Shown here: positions 57,508 through 64,000 of the stretch, one piece after another
Numbering within the stretch: position 1 is the first letter of the stretch
Layout of the letters: each line of letters begins with the position of its first letter
The notes under the pieces: model-generated
Database searches by the model: none
Told to the model about the DNA's origin: nothing
Seen by the model: only the letters and a program-made list of their open reading frames with translations
Translations under genes and position numbers: made by a program
NCBI RefSeq assembly: GCF_014243445.1
Contig: NZ_JACLQD010000002.1
Span: 496,001-560,000 of the forward strand
Length of the DNA stretch: 64,000 nucleotides
From: Paragemmobacter straminiformis
GTDB lineage: Bacteria; Pseudomonadota; Alphaproteobacteria; Rhodobacterales; Rhodobacteraceae
Direction: 5' to 3'

Positions 57508-58416
57508 TCAGGCCTGCGCCATCTTGGCGACTTCGGCTGCGAAATCTTCTTTCTCTTTCTCGATGCCTTCGCCGACGGCCACACGGGCAAAGCCGGTGAT
57601 TTCGACGCCGGCTTCTTTCGCGGCCTGTTCAACGGTCAGGTCGGGATTGATGACGAAAGCCTGACCCAGAAGCGTGACTTCGGAGAGGAACTTTTTCATC
57701 CGGCCCGGAATGATGTTGTTCTGGATCACGGCTTCGGGCTTCGGCTTGGCCGAGGCTGCGTTCTCTTCCAGCGCCTTGGCGGTCTGCACGGCGAGTTCGC
57801 GTTCGACCACGGTCGGGTCGAGCGAGGCTTCCGACAGCGCCAGCGGCGAGGTGGCCGCGATGTGCATGGCGAATTGCTTGCCGATGGCCTGCGCCTTGGC
57901 GGCATCGCCCTTCAGCGCCACGAGAACGCCGATCTTGCCCATGCCTTCGGTCGCGGCGTTATGCACGTAGGAGACGACGGTGTCGCCTTCCAGCACGTGC
58001 ATGCGGCGCAGGGTCATGTTCTCGCCGATGCGGGCGATGGCGTTCTGGATCACGGTCTCGACCGGCTCGCCGTTGAGGTGGGCGGCTTTGAGAACCTCGA
58101 TCGACTCGCCGGTTTCGAGGGCGAGTTTGGTCACTTCGCGGACGAGCGACTGGAAATCGGCGTTCTTGCCGACGAAGTCGGTTTCCGAGTTGATTTCCAC
58201 GGCAACGCCGCGGCCATCGGTCACCGAGACGCCGACGAGGCCTTCGGCGGCGACGCGGTCGGCTTTCTTGGCGGCCTTGGCAAGGCCCTTGGTGCGCAGC
58301 CAGTCAACGGCGGCTTGCATGTCGCCGTTGGTTTCGGTGAGTGCCTTTTTGGCATCCATCATGCCTGCGCCGGTGGAATCGCGCAGTTCTTTGACCATTG
58401 CAGCGGTGACGGTCAT
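57508..58416 (-). CDS. tsf: translation elongation factor Ts
   Basis: Exchanges GDP for GTP on EF-Tu. The 302-residue protein has [41 protein letters not shown] (the UBA-like N-domain) and [10 protein letters not shown], the core contact with EF-Tu. Start at MTVTAAM fits the family. It follows rpsB in the usual operon, separated by a stem-loop. Confidence 0.97.
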   Translation of the reverse strand: MTVTAAMVKELRDSTGAGMMDAKKALTETNGDMQAAVDWLRTKGLAKAAKKADRVAAEGLVGVSVTDGRGVAVEINSETDFVGKNADFQSLVREVTKLALETGESIEVLKAAHLNGEPVETVIQNAIARIGENMTLRRMHVLEGDTVVSYVHNAATEGMGKIGVLVALKGDAAKAQAIGKQFAMHIAATSPLALSEASLDPTVVERELAVQTAKALEENAASAKPKPEAVIQNNIIPGRMKKFLSEVTLLGQAFVINPDLTVEQAAKEAGVEITGFARVAVGEGIEKEKEDFAAEVAKMAQA

Positions 58417-58443
58417 GTCAGACTCCATGTATCGAATTGAATG

Positions 58444-58467
58444 ACCCGGCAGCTAAGGCTGCCGGGT
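58444..58467. other. rpsB-tsf intercistronic stem-loop
   Basis: ACCCGGCAGC-taag-GCTGCCGGGT, a perfect 10-bp stem between rpsB and tsf, without a T-run on the minus strand. It may be an attenuator, an RNase processing site or an mRNA stabiliser setting the ratio of S2 to EF-Ts. Confidence 0.6.
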
Positions 58468-58487
58468 AAATGTCGTATGACAGCCGA

Positions 58488-59252
58488 TCAGGCTTCGACG
58501 TCGGCGACGGCTTCTTCTTCGGGCGCGGTTTCCAGCGCGCCGATGTCGACGCCGGCGGCACCGAGCTGGGCCGACATGCCGTCGAGCGCGGCACGGGCGA
58601 TCAGGTCGCAGTAGAGGGCGATGGCGCGCGCGGCGTCATCGTTGCCGGGGATCAGGTAGTCCACGCCCTTGGGCGAGCAGTTGGTGTCGACGACGGCGAC
58701 GACCGGGATCCCGAGCTTTTGCGCTTCGAGGATGGCGAGGTCTTCCTTGCCCACGTCGATGATGAAGATCAGGTCGGGGGTGCCGCCCATTTCACGGATG
58801 CCGCCGAGCGAGGCTTGCAGTTTGTTCTGCTCGCGCTCGAGGTTCAGGCGCTCTTTCTTGGTGAGGCCTTCGGCGCCGTGGGCCATCAGCTCGTCGATCT
58901 GCTTCAGGCGCTGGATCGATTTCGAGACGGTCTGCCAGTTGGTCAGCGTGCCACCGAGCCAGCGGTGGTTCATGTAGAACTGGGCGCATTTCTCGGCGGC
59001 TTCGGCGATGGCTTTCTGGGCCTGACGCTTGGTGCCGACGAAGAGGATGCGGCCGCCCTTGGCGACGGTGTCGCGCACGACTTTGAGCGCCTGGTCCAGC
59101 ATGGGAACAGTCTGCGTCAGGTCGATGATGTGGATGCCGTTGCGGTCACCGTAGATGTATTCGCCCATGCGCGGGTTCCAGCGCTGGGTTTGGTGGCCGT
59201 AGTGAACGCCAGCTTCAAGCAGTTGGCGCATGGTGAACTCGGGAAGAGCCAT
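58488..59252 (-). CDS. rpsB: 30S ribosomal protein S2
   Basis: 254 residues with the S2 signatures [35 protein letters not shown] and [36 protein letters not shown]. The acidic C-tail ([14 protein letters not shown]) is typical of alphaproteobacteria. First gene of rpsB-tsf, behind a GC-rich leader with two hairpins. Confidence 0.98.
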   Translation of the reverse strand: MALPEFTMRQLLEAGVHYGHQTQRWNPRMGEYIYGDRNGIHIIDLTQTVPMLDQALKVVRDTVAKGGRILFVGTKRQAQKAIAEAAEKCAQFYMNHRWLGGTLTNWQTVSKSIQRLKQIDELMAHGAEGLTKKERLNLEREQNKLQASLGGIREMGGTPDLIFIIDVGKEDLAILEAQKLGIPVVAVVDTNCSPKGVDYLIPGNDDAARAIALYCDLIARAALDGMSAQLGAAGVDIGALETAPEEEAVADVEA

Positions 59253-59294
59253 GTCTTTATCCTTTCCGGTTTGGACCTTGGCGAAGCTGTCTCA

Positions 59295-59342
59295 GGGGCG
59301 GATGCCCCCAACCGGCGGACTTTGCGGGATTTCTCCCCGCAA
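59295..59342 (-). promoter_or_regulatory. structured leader before rpsB
   Basis: Two hairpins lie within 90 bases of the start: GGGGC-ggat-GCCCC (59295-59308) and TTGCGGG-atttctc-CCCGCAA (59322-59342). Ribosomal protein operons often feed back through such leaders; whether S2 binds here is unknown. The rest of the 223-base gap up to 59475 shows no gene. Confidence 0.4.
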
Positions 59343-59475
59343 GGCCCAAGCCTCGCCTGTGAAGTGGCGGTGCCTTAGCGGGTTTCGGGGGGGGGCGCAA
59401 GCCCTGCCCTGCCCTGCGGCGGCAAAAGGCCCGCGCGCGGCATGTTTCAGCGCGGGATGTTTCAGCGCGGGACGT

Positions 59476-60435
59476 TCAGGCGCGGGCCTGCCGCGCCGTG
59501 CCGTGATGCAGGCAGGTTTCGCCCGCAGCCGAGATGTGGCGGTGATCGGTGCCGCAGCAGCCGCCGATGAGCCTGAGGTTCGGCAGGGCCTGCGCCACGG
59601 CGCCATAGAGCGCGCCGAAATCCTGCGGGTCGCCGTCGTCGAGGCTGGTCATGCTGTCCAGCACGGCATGCGAGGCCCGCGAGGCATTGGCGCGCAGGCC
59701 GCCGATGCGCTGCGTCCAGTCCTGCGCGGGGTCGAAGAGATGGGCGAAATGTTCGGGATGGGCGCAATTGACCATGTACCAGAGCGGCGGGGTTTCGAGT
59801 TGCTCGACATCGTAGATCGCCTCGTCGAGCGGTTGGCCCGAGGGAAGGCGCCCGTCGGTCTCGACGGTGAAGGAGATGACGCAAGGCAGCCCGACGGCGG
59901 CGGCGGCCCCCGCGATGCCGATGGCTTCGGTGACATAGGTCATGGTCATGGCGGTGACGAGGTCGACCCCGGCGAGGGCGAGGGCCTCGATCTGGACGGC
60001 ATGGGCCATGCGGGCGTGCCATGCCGACATTTCTTGGTCGATGCGGTAGCCATCGCCCGCGGGGCCGATGACGCCGTTGATGACGGTGGGCACATCGGGC
60101 CAGCGGTCGCGGAGGGTTCGGGCAAAATCGGTGGCGCGGGCATTGGCGGTGGCGATGGCGGCATGGTCGAGCCCCATGCGTTCGCCCCAGACCTGCCCTG
60201 CCCGCCATGTCGCGGTATCGAGGACGAACCCCGTGCCATTGGCGCGGGCGAGTGAAAGGAACCCGTCGAAATAGTCGCCCAAGGCCGCTTCGCCCCGCGC
60301 ATCGCCGAGCAGGGTGAAGGCGGCGAAATCGGGCAGATCGAAGCCCCTGTTGTAGATCAGGTCCGTTTCGAGGCCGCCATCGGCAAGCCAGGGCCTGCGG
60401 GTTTCGATCAGGCCGGAAAGTGCTGTGGGGGCCAT
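59476..60435 (-). CDS. homocysteine S-methyltransferase family protein
   Basis: A 319-residue Zn-dependent methyltransferase of the BHMT/MmuM group. The barrel start LADGGLETDLIYNRGFDLPDFAAF, the first zinc Cys in VNCAHPEHF and the Cys pair in LIGGCCGTDHRHI are all present. It probably methylates homocysteine using betaine, S-methylmethionine or another donor. I start at MAPTALSG; the longer frame adds unrelated residues. Confidence 0.85.
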   Translation of the reverse strand: MAPTALSGLIETRRPWLADGGLETDLIYNRGFDLPDFAAFTLLGDARGEAALGDYFDGFLSLARANGTGFVLDTATWRAGQVWGERMGLDHAAIATANARATDFARTLRDRWPDVPTVINGVIGPAGDGYRIDQEMSAWHARMAHAVQIEALALAGVDLVTAMTMTYVTEAIGIAGAAAAVGLPCVISFTVETDGRLPSGQPLDEAIYDVEQLETPPLWYMVNCAHPEHFAHLFDPAQDWTQRIGGLRANASRASHAVLDSMTSLDDGDPQDFGALYGAVAQALPNLRLIGGCCGTDHRHISAAGETCLHHGTARQARA

Positions 60436-60623
60436 TTTTGGGTTCCGATGCAAGGGGAAAAGGGAATTCGGGAAAAAAGCGCAGGCGAGTTCCGCAAAAC
60501 GATAGCAGGAAACCGGACATGTCGAAAGAATTTCATCGCAGGCCACCAGATGTGGGGCCAAGGCCGTGGATGGGCGGGTTGCTTCTCTTGCCAGTGCGGG
60601 GGGCTGGCCTTTAGAAAGGGGGG

Positions 60624-61538
60624 ATGAACGCCAAGCCCCCCTTGCCCGCCCGACCCGATATCCTGTGCATCGGTTCCGTCCTTTGGGACATTATCGGCCG
60701 GTCCCATCTGGCGATGCGGCAGGGATCGGATGTGCCCGGCCGGATCACCCGGCTGCCGGGGGGTGTTGCAATGAACATCGCCATGACCTTGGCGCGGTTC
60801 GGGCTGCGGCCTGCGGTGCTGACCGCGATAGGCCGCGATGACGAGGGGGACGAGCTGGTTGCCGCCTGCGGGCGGCTGGGTGTCGAGACGGGGTTTGCCT
60901 ATCGCTCGGAGGATTTGCCGACAGACCGCTACATGGCGGTCGAGGGGGCGAACGGGCTGATCGCCGCCGTTGCGGATGCCCATTCGCTCGAGGCGGCGGG
61001 AGACAAGATATTGCGCCCCTTGGCGGACGGGTCGCTCGGGTCGGGTGCGGCGCCCTGGGGGGGGGCGATCGCGCTGGACGGGAACCTGACGGCGGCGCTG
61101 CTGGCCGAGATCGCGCGCTCGCCCCTGTTTGCGGCGGCCGATCTGCGGGTGGCCCCGGCCTCACCGGGCAAGGCCGAGCGGTTGTTGCCGTTGCTGGGCC
61201 ATGCGGGGGCGGTGCTTTACGTCAACCTCGAGGAAGCGGGATTGCTGGCAAAGGTCGAGTTTCCCGATGCGGTGGCGGCGGCCGAGGGGCTGCTGGCGCG
61301 CGGTGCGGGGCGGGTGCTGGTGACCGATGGCGGGCGGACCTGCGCCGAAGGCAGCCGCGGGCTGGGCGTGATTTCCGGTGTGCCGCCCAAGGTGATGGTG
61401 GCGCGGGTGACGGGCGCGGGCGATACGTTCATGGCCGCGCATATCGTGGCCGAAAAGCGCGGGGCGGGCCGCGAGGACGCTTTGCAGGCTGCCATCCGCG
61501 CGGCGGCGGTTTATGTGGGTGGCGAGGTTCCGGCCTGA
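60624..61538 (+). CDS. psuK: PfkB-family kinase, probably pseudouridine kinase
   Basis: A 304-residue ribokinase-fold protein: ILCIGSVLWDIIGRS, RLPGGVAMNIAMTLARFG and the ATP/anion-hole motif VTGAGDTFMAAHI with catalytic Asp. Its place directly ahead of psuG identifies it as the kinase making pseudouridine 5'-phosphate. A strong AAAGGGGGG site precedes the ATG. Confidence 0.88.
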   Translation: MNAKPPLPARPDILCIGSVLWDIIGRSHLAMRQGSDVPGRITRLPGGVAMNIAMTLARFGLRPAVLTAIGRDDEGDELVAACGRLGVETGFAYRSEDLPTDRYMAVEGANGLIAAVADAHSLEAAGDKILRPLADGSLGSGAAPWGGAIALDGNLTAALLAEIARSPLFAAADLRVAPASPGKAERLLPLLGHAGAVLYVNLEEAGLLAKVEFPDAVAAAEGLLARGAGRVLVTDGGRTCAEGSRGLGVISGVPPKVMVARVTGAGDTFMAAHIVAEKRGAGREDALQAAIRAAAVYVGGEVPA

Positions 61539-61588
61539 CCGGCCGGCCAAAGACGGCGGGAGAGCCGCTTCGAGACAAAGGACAGGAT

Positions 61589-62497
61589 ATGCTGCCGCTG
61601 ACATTTGCCCCCGAGGTCGACGCCGCGTTGAAGGCGGGAAAGCCCGTGGTGGCGCTGGAATCGACGATCATCACCCACGGGATGCCATGGCCGCAGAACG
61701 TCGAGACCGCGCGGGCGGTCGAGGCGGCGGTGCGGGCCGAGGGGGCGGTGCCGGCCACGATGGCCGTGACGGGCGGGCGCATCCATGTAGGGCTGACGGA
61801 TGCCGGGCTGGAGGCGCTTGGTCAGGCGAAGGACGTGGCGAAGCTGAGCCGCGCCGATCTGGCCGCCTGCCTTGCCACAGGGGGAACGGGGGCCACGACG
61901 GTCGCGGCCACGATGATCTGCGCGCGGCTGGCGGGGATTTCGGTCTTTGCCACGGGTGGCATCGGCGGGGTGCATCGCGGGGCCGAGACGAGTTTCGACA
62001 TCTCCGCCGATCTGGCGGAACTGGCGCAGACGGCCGTGACGGTGGTGGCCGCAGGGGCGAAGGCGATTCTCGACCTGCCCAAGACGCTGGAATATCTGGA
62101 AACGGCGGGTGTGCCGGTGATCGCCTACGGGCAAGACGATTTTCCCGCCTTCTGGTCGCGGTCATCGGGGTTGAAGGCGCCCTTGCGGATGGACAGTGCC
62201 GAAGCGATTGCCGCCGCGCACCGGATGCGGGGAAGGCTTGGCCTGCCGGGCGGGCAATTGGTGGCCAATCCGATTCCGGCGGGTGACGAGATCGCGCGGG
62301 GCGAGATCATGCCCGTGATCGAGGCGGCGCTGGCCGAGGCCGCTGCCAAGGGGATCGCCGCGAAGGCGGTGACGCCCTTTCTGCTGGGACGCATCTTCGA
62401 GCTGACCGAAGGGCGGTCGCTGGCGGCCAATATCGCCCTTGTGCTGAACAATGCGCGTCTGGGCGCAAGGATCGCGGCGGCGCTCTCCAAAGGGTGA
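61589..62497 (+). CDS. psuG: pseudouridine-5'-phosphate glycosidase
   Basis: Splits pseudouridine 5'-phosphate to uracil and ribose 5-phosphate, breaking the C-C glycosidic bond. The 302-residue protein has VALESTIITHGMPWPQNVETA, TGGIGGVHRGAETSFDISADL with catalytic and metal residues, and GLPGGQLVANPIP. With psuK it forms a two-gene degradation pathway. No transporter is adjacent. Confidence 0.96.
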   Translation: MLPLTFAPEVDAALKAGKPVVALESTIITHGMPWPQNVETARAVEAAVRAEGAVPATMAVTGGRIHVGLTDAGLEALGQAKDVAKLSRADLAACLATGGTGATTVAATMICARLAGISVFATGGIGGVHRGAETSFDISADLAELAQTAVTVVAAGAKAILDLPKTLEYLETAGVPVIAYGQDDFPAFWSRSSGLKAPLRMDSAEAIAAAHRMRGRLGLPGGQLVANPIPAGDEIARGEIMPVIEAALAEAAAKGIAAKAVTPFLLGRIFELTEGRSLAANIALVLNNARLGARIAAALSKG

Positions 62498-62550
62498 TTG
62501 TGCGGCGCGGTTCCGCTTCATAGATTGGGCGGAATGGAAAAGGCGCGCAG

Positions 62551-63234
62551 ATGACAGTGAATACGGGGCCGAAGCGGGGTTTCCTTGCAGGGCTGAGGAC
62601 GAGTTTCCTGACGGGGCTGGTGGTGGTTCTGCCTGTCGGGCTTACGCTATGGCTGACATGGTCGGCGATAGGGTGGCTTGATGGCTGGATTCTGCCGCTG
62701 ATTCCGGCGGCCTATCAGCCCGAGGCCATCGTCCACCGGATCTTCGGACCCGAGGCGACCTTTCCGCTGCGCGGTGTGGGCGTCGCGGTGTTTCTGGTCT
62801 TTACCGTCATCATCGGCTGGATGGCGCGGGGGCTGATCGGGCGGTCGCTGGTGCGGCAGGCCGAGGCGCTGGTCGACCGCGTTCCGGTGGTGCGGTCGGT
62901 CTATGGCGGCTTCAAGCAGATCGCGGAAACCGTGTTCAGCCAGAAGGAAAAGAGCTTTGACCGGACCTGCCTGATCCGCTTTCCGCAAGAGGGGACATGG
63001 GCGGTCGGGCTGGTGGCGAGCAAGCCGCGCGGCGAGATCGCGATGAAGCTGCCGCAGGGCGAGGAGATGATCGCGGTCTTCGTGGCGCTGACGCCGCTGA
63101 CGTCGGGGATGCTGCTTTACGTGCCGGCGGCGGATGTGGTGATGCTGGACATGAAGCCGGACGAGGCGGCCAAGCTGATCGTCTCGGGCGGGCTGGTCTA
63201 TCCGGCGCATAAAGAGCCGTTGCTGGCGAAGTAA
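62551..63234 (+). CDS. DUF502 membrane protein
   Basis: A 227-residue protein with two N-terminal helices (about 18-38 and 72-92) and a soluble domain: SFLTGLVVVLPVGLTLWLTW, RVPVVRSVYGGFKQIAETVF and VPAADVVMLDMKPDEAAKLIVSGGLVYP are the DUF502 pattern. Its role is not established. It lies 53 bases after psuG on the same strand. Confidence 0.85.
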   Translation: MTVNTGPKRGFLAGLRTSFLTGLVVVLPVGLTLWLTWSAIGWLDGWILPLIPAAYQPEAIVHRIFGPEATFPLRGVGVAVFLVFTVIIGWMARGLIGRSLVRQAEALVDRVPVVRSVYGGFKQIAETVFSQKEKSFDRTCLIRFPQEGTWAVGLVASKPRGEIAMKLPQGEEMIAVFVALTPLTSGMLLYVPAADVVMLDMKPDEAAKLIVSGGLVYPAHKEPLLAK

Positions 63235-63245
63235 GCAGAATTTGA

Positions 63246-63310
63246 CGCAAATTCCGCGACGATTTCTGGTGCAGAAATCGGGGGCGCGGGGCTGGCCGCC
63301 GGAGTTTGCG
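63246..63310. repeat. nested intergenic hairpin between DUF502 and bdhA
   Basis: Outer arms CGCAAATTCCG and CGGAGTTTGCG pair over 11 positions (one G.T). Inside is CGATTTC-tggtgca-GAAATCG followed by GGGGGCGCGGGG. The inner hairpin with a G-run resembles CGATTTTT-ctgca-AAAAATCG-GGGGGG at 45598. It may be a dispersed palindromic element that also ends the two convergent messages. Confidence 0.5.
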
Positions 63311-63345
63311 CCAGAGTCCGGTGCGGGCCCGGACGTCAGACTTTG

Positions 63346-64000
63346 CTAGAGCGCCGTCCAGCCGCCGTCGACGCTGATCGTGGTGCCGGTGATCTGGTCG
63401 GCGGCGGGCGAGCAGAGGAATAGGGTCGTGCCGCCGATCTGTTCGGTGGTGGCGAATTGGCGCGAGGGCTGGCGTTGCAGCATCACCTCGCGGATCACCG
63501 TTTCGCGGTCCATGTTGTGGACCTTCATCTGGTCGGGAATCTGCGCCTCGACGAGGGGGGTCAGGACGTAGCCGGGGCAGATGGCGTTGCAGGTGATGCC
63601 CTGCCCCGCGGTTTCGAGTGCGACGGTCTTGGACAGCCCGACCACGCCATGCTTGGCGGCGATATAGGCCGATTTGAACGGGCTTGCCGTCAGGCCGTGG
63701 GCCGAGGCGATGTTGACGATGCGGCCCCAGCCGCGCTGGCGCATGAAGGGAAGCGCCGCCGCCGAGGTGTGGAAGGCGGACGAGAGGTTGATCGCGATGA
63801 TCTGGTCCCATTTCTCGGCCGGGAATTCATCGACCGGGGCGACGAACTGGATGCCGGCGTTGTTCACGAGGATGTCGCAGCCCCCTGCCCGTTCGACCAG
63901 GGCGCGGCACGCGTCGCCGCGCGACATGTCGGCGGCGATGTAGCGCGCCTTGATGCCGAAGTTCGAGCCGATGCGGGCGGCGAGCGCGTGGTCTTCGGGG
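63346..64000 (-). CDS. bdhA: 3-hydroxybutyrate dehydrogenase, N-terminus outside the window
   Basis: An SDR whose beginning lies beyond the right edge; at least 218 residues are visible. NNAGIQFVAPVDEFPAEKWDQIIAINLSSAFHT, ASAHGLTASPFKSAYIAAKHG (catalytic Ser, Tyr, Lys) and PLVEAQIPDQMKVHNM are specific for D-3-hydroxybutyrate dehydrogenase, which makes acetoacetate from 3-hydroxybutyrate in polyhydroxybutyrate turnover. The C-terminal GGWTAL end is complete. Confidence 0.92.
   Translation of the reverse strand, partial: PEDHALAARIGSNFGIKARYIAADMSRGDACRALVERAGGCDILVNNAGIQFVAPVDEFPAEKWDQIIAINLSSAFHTSAAALPFMRQRGWGRIVNIASAHGLTASPFKSAYIAAKHGVVGLSKTVALETAGQGITCNAICPGYVLTPLVEAQIPDQMKVHNMDRETVIREVMLQRQPSRQFATTEQIGGTTLFLCSPAADQITGTTISVDGGWTAL

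Overview
The window is a gene-dense, high-GC stretch of core chromosome from an alphaproteobacterium, almost certainly a member of the Rhodobacteraceae (Rhodobacter/Gemmobacter-like). The evidence is the dusB(nifR3)-ntrB-ntrC-ntrY-ntrX-trkA-trkH-hfq-hflX order, an NtrC without the sigma-54 contact loop, a CckA phosphorelay kinase, a recA gene behind a GAAC-N7-GAAC (= GTTC-N7-GTTC) SOS box, and an iscR-iscS-sufBCDS operon whose IscR lacks the usual cluster cysteines. I see no prophage, insertion sequence, CRISPR array, integrase, secretion or defence island. There is one tRNA gene and no rRNA.

Layout. 1-7.5 kb: LysE exporter (partial), lipA, porin, dihaem cytochrome c, hpt, a RatA/Coq10-like START protein, a secreted esterase, and the overlapping set cinA-pgpA-ispDF. 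7.6-19.7 kb: nitrogen regulation (dusB, ntrBC, ntrYX), potassium uptake (trkA, trkH), hfq and hflX, with a near-perfect NtrC box before dusB. 19.7-28.9 kb: HxlR regulator with its divergent SDR target, GNAT, penicillin-acylase-like hydrolase, a beta-hydroxyacid dehydrogenase, glutamine amidotransferase, guaB with terminator, a GT32 glycosyltransferase and a membrane protein. 29-44 kb: SDR, RsmB-like methyltransferase, cckA, sulfotransferase, recA, alaS, a LysR regulator, typA, YitT, a DUF1127 stress-type gene and icd. 43.4-53 kb: an HD phosphohydrolase/hypothetical/hydrolase operon diverging from the isc-suf operon, which carries two embedded Yip1-like membrane genes and a ybjQ gene and ends in a terminator and tRNA-Arg(CCG). 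53.1-64 kb: LacI regulator, rpe, FAD oxidoreductase, LuxR solo, rpsB-tsf, homocysteine methyltransferase, psuK-psuG, DUF502 and bdhA (partial).

How the parts work together. NtrB/NtrC and NtrY/NtrX form two paired two-component systems transcribed with dusB; the box in front of dusB suggests NtrC feedback. The suf genes build Fe-S clusters under IscR and probably Irr, since an ICE-type inverted repeat covers the predicted iscR -10 element; LipA made at the left end is one consumer of such clusters. psuK and psuG degrade pseudouridine.

Nothing here is clearly a new system. The most interesting signals are regulatory: the NtrC box, two ICE-like repeats (one inside a rare-codon patch of the cysteine desulfurase gene), a cluster of GACAGG repeats in front of an atypical LuxR solo, a 26-bp perfect palindrome after rpe, a hairpin that takes in the Shine-Dalgarno of the DUF1127 gene, and a tandem pair of membrane genes inside the suf operon. 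All of these are inferences from sequence alone.
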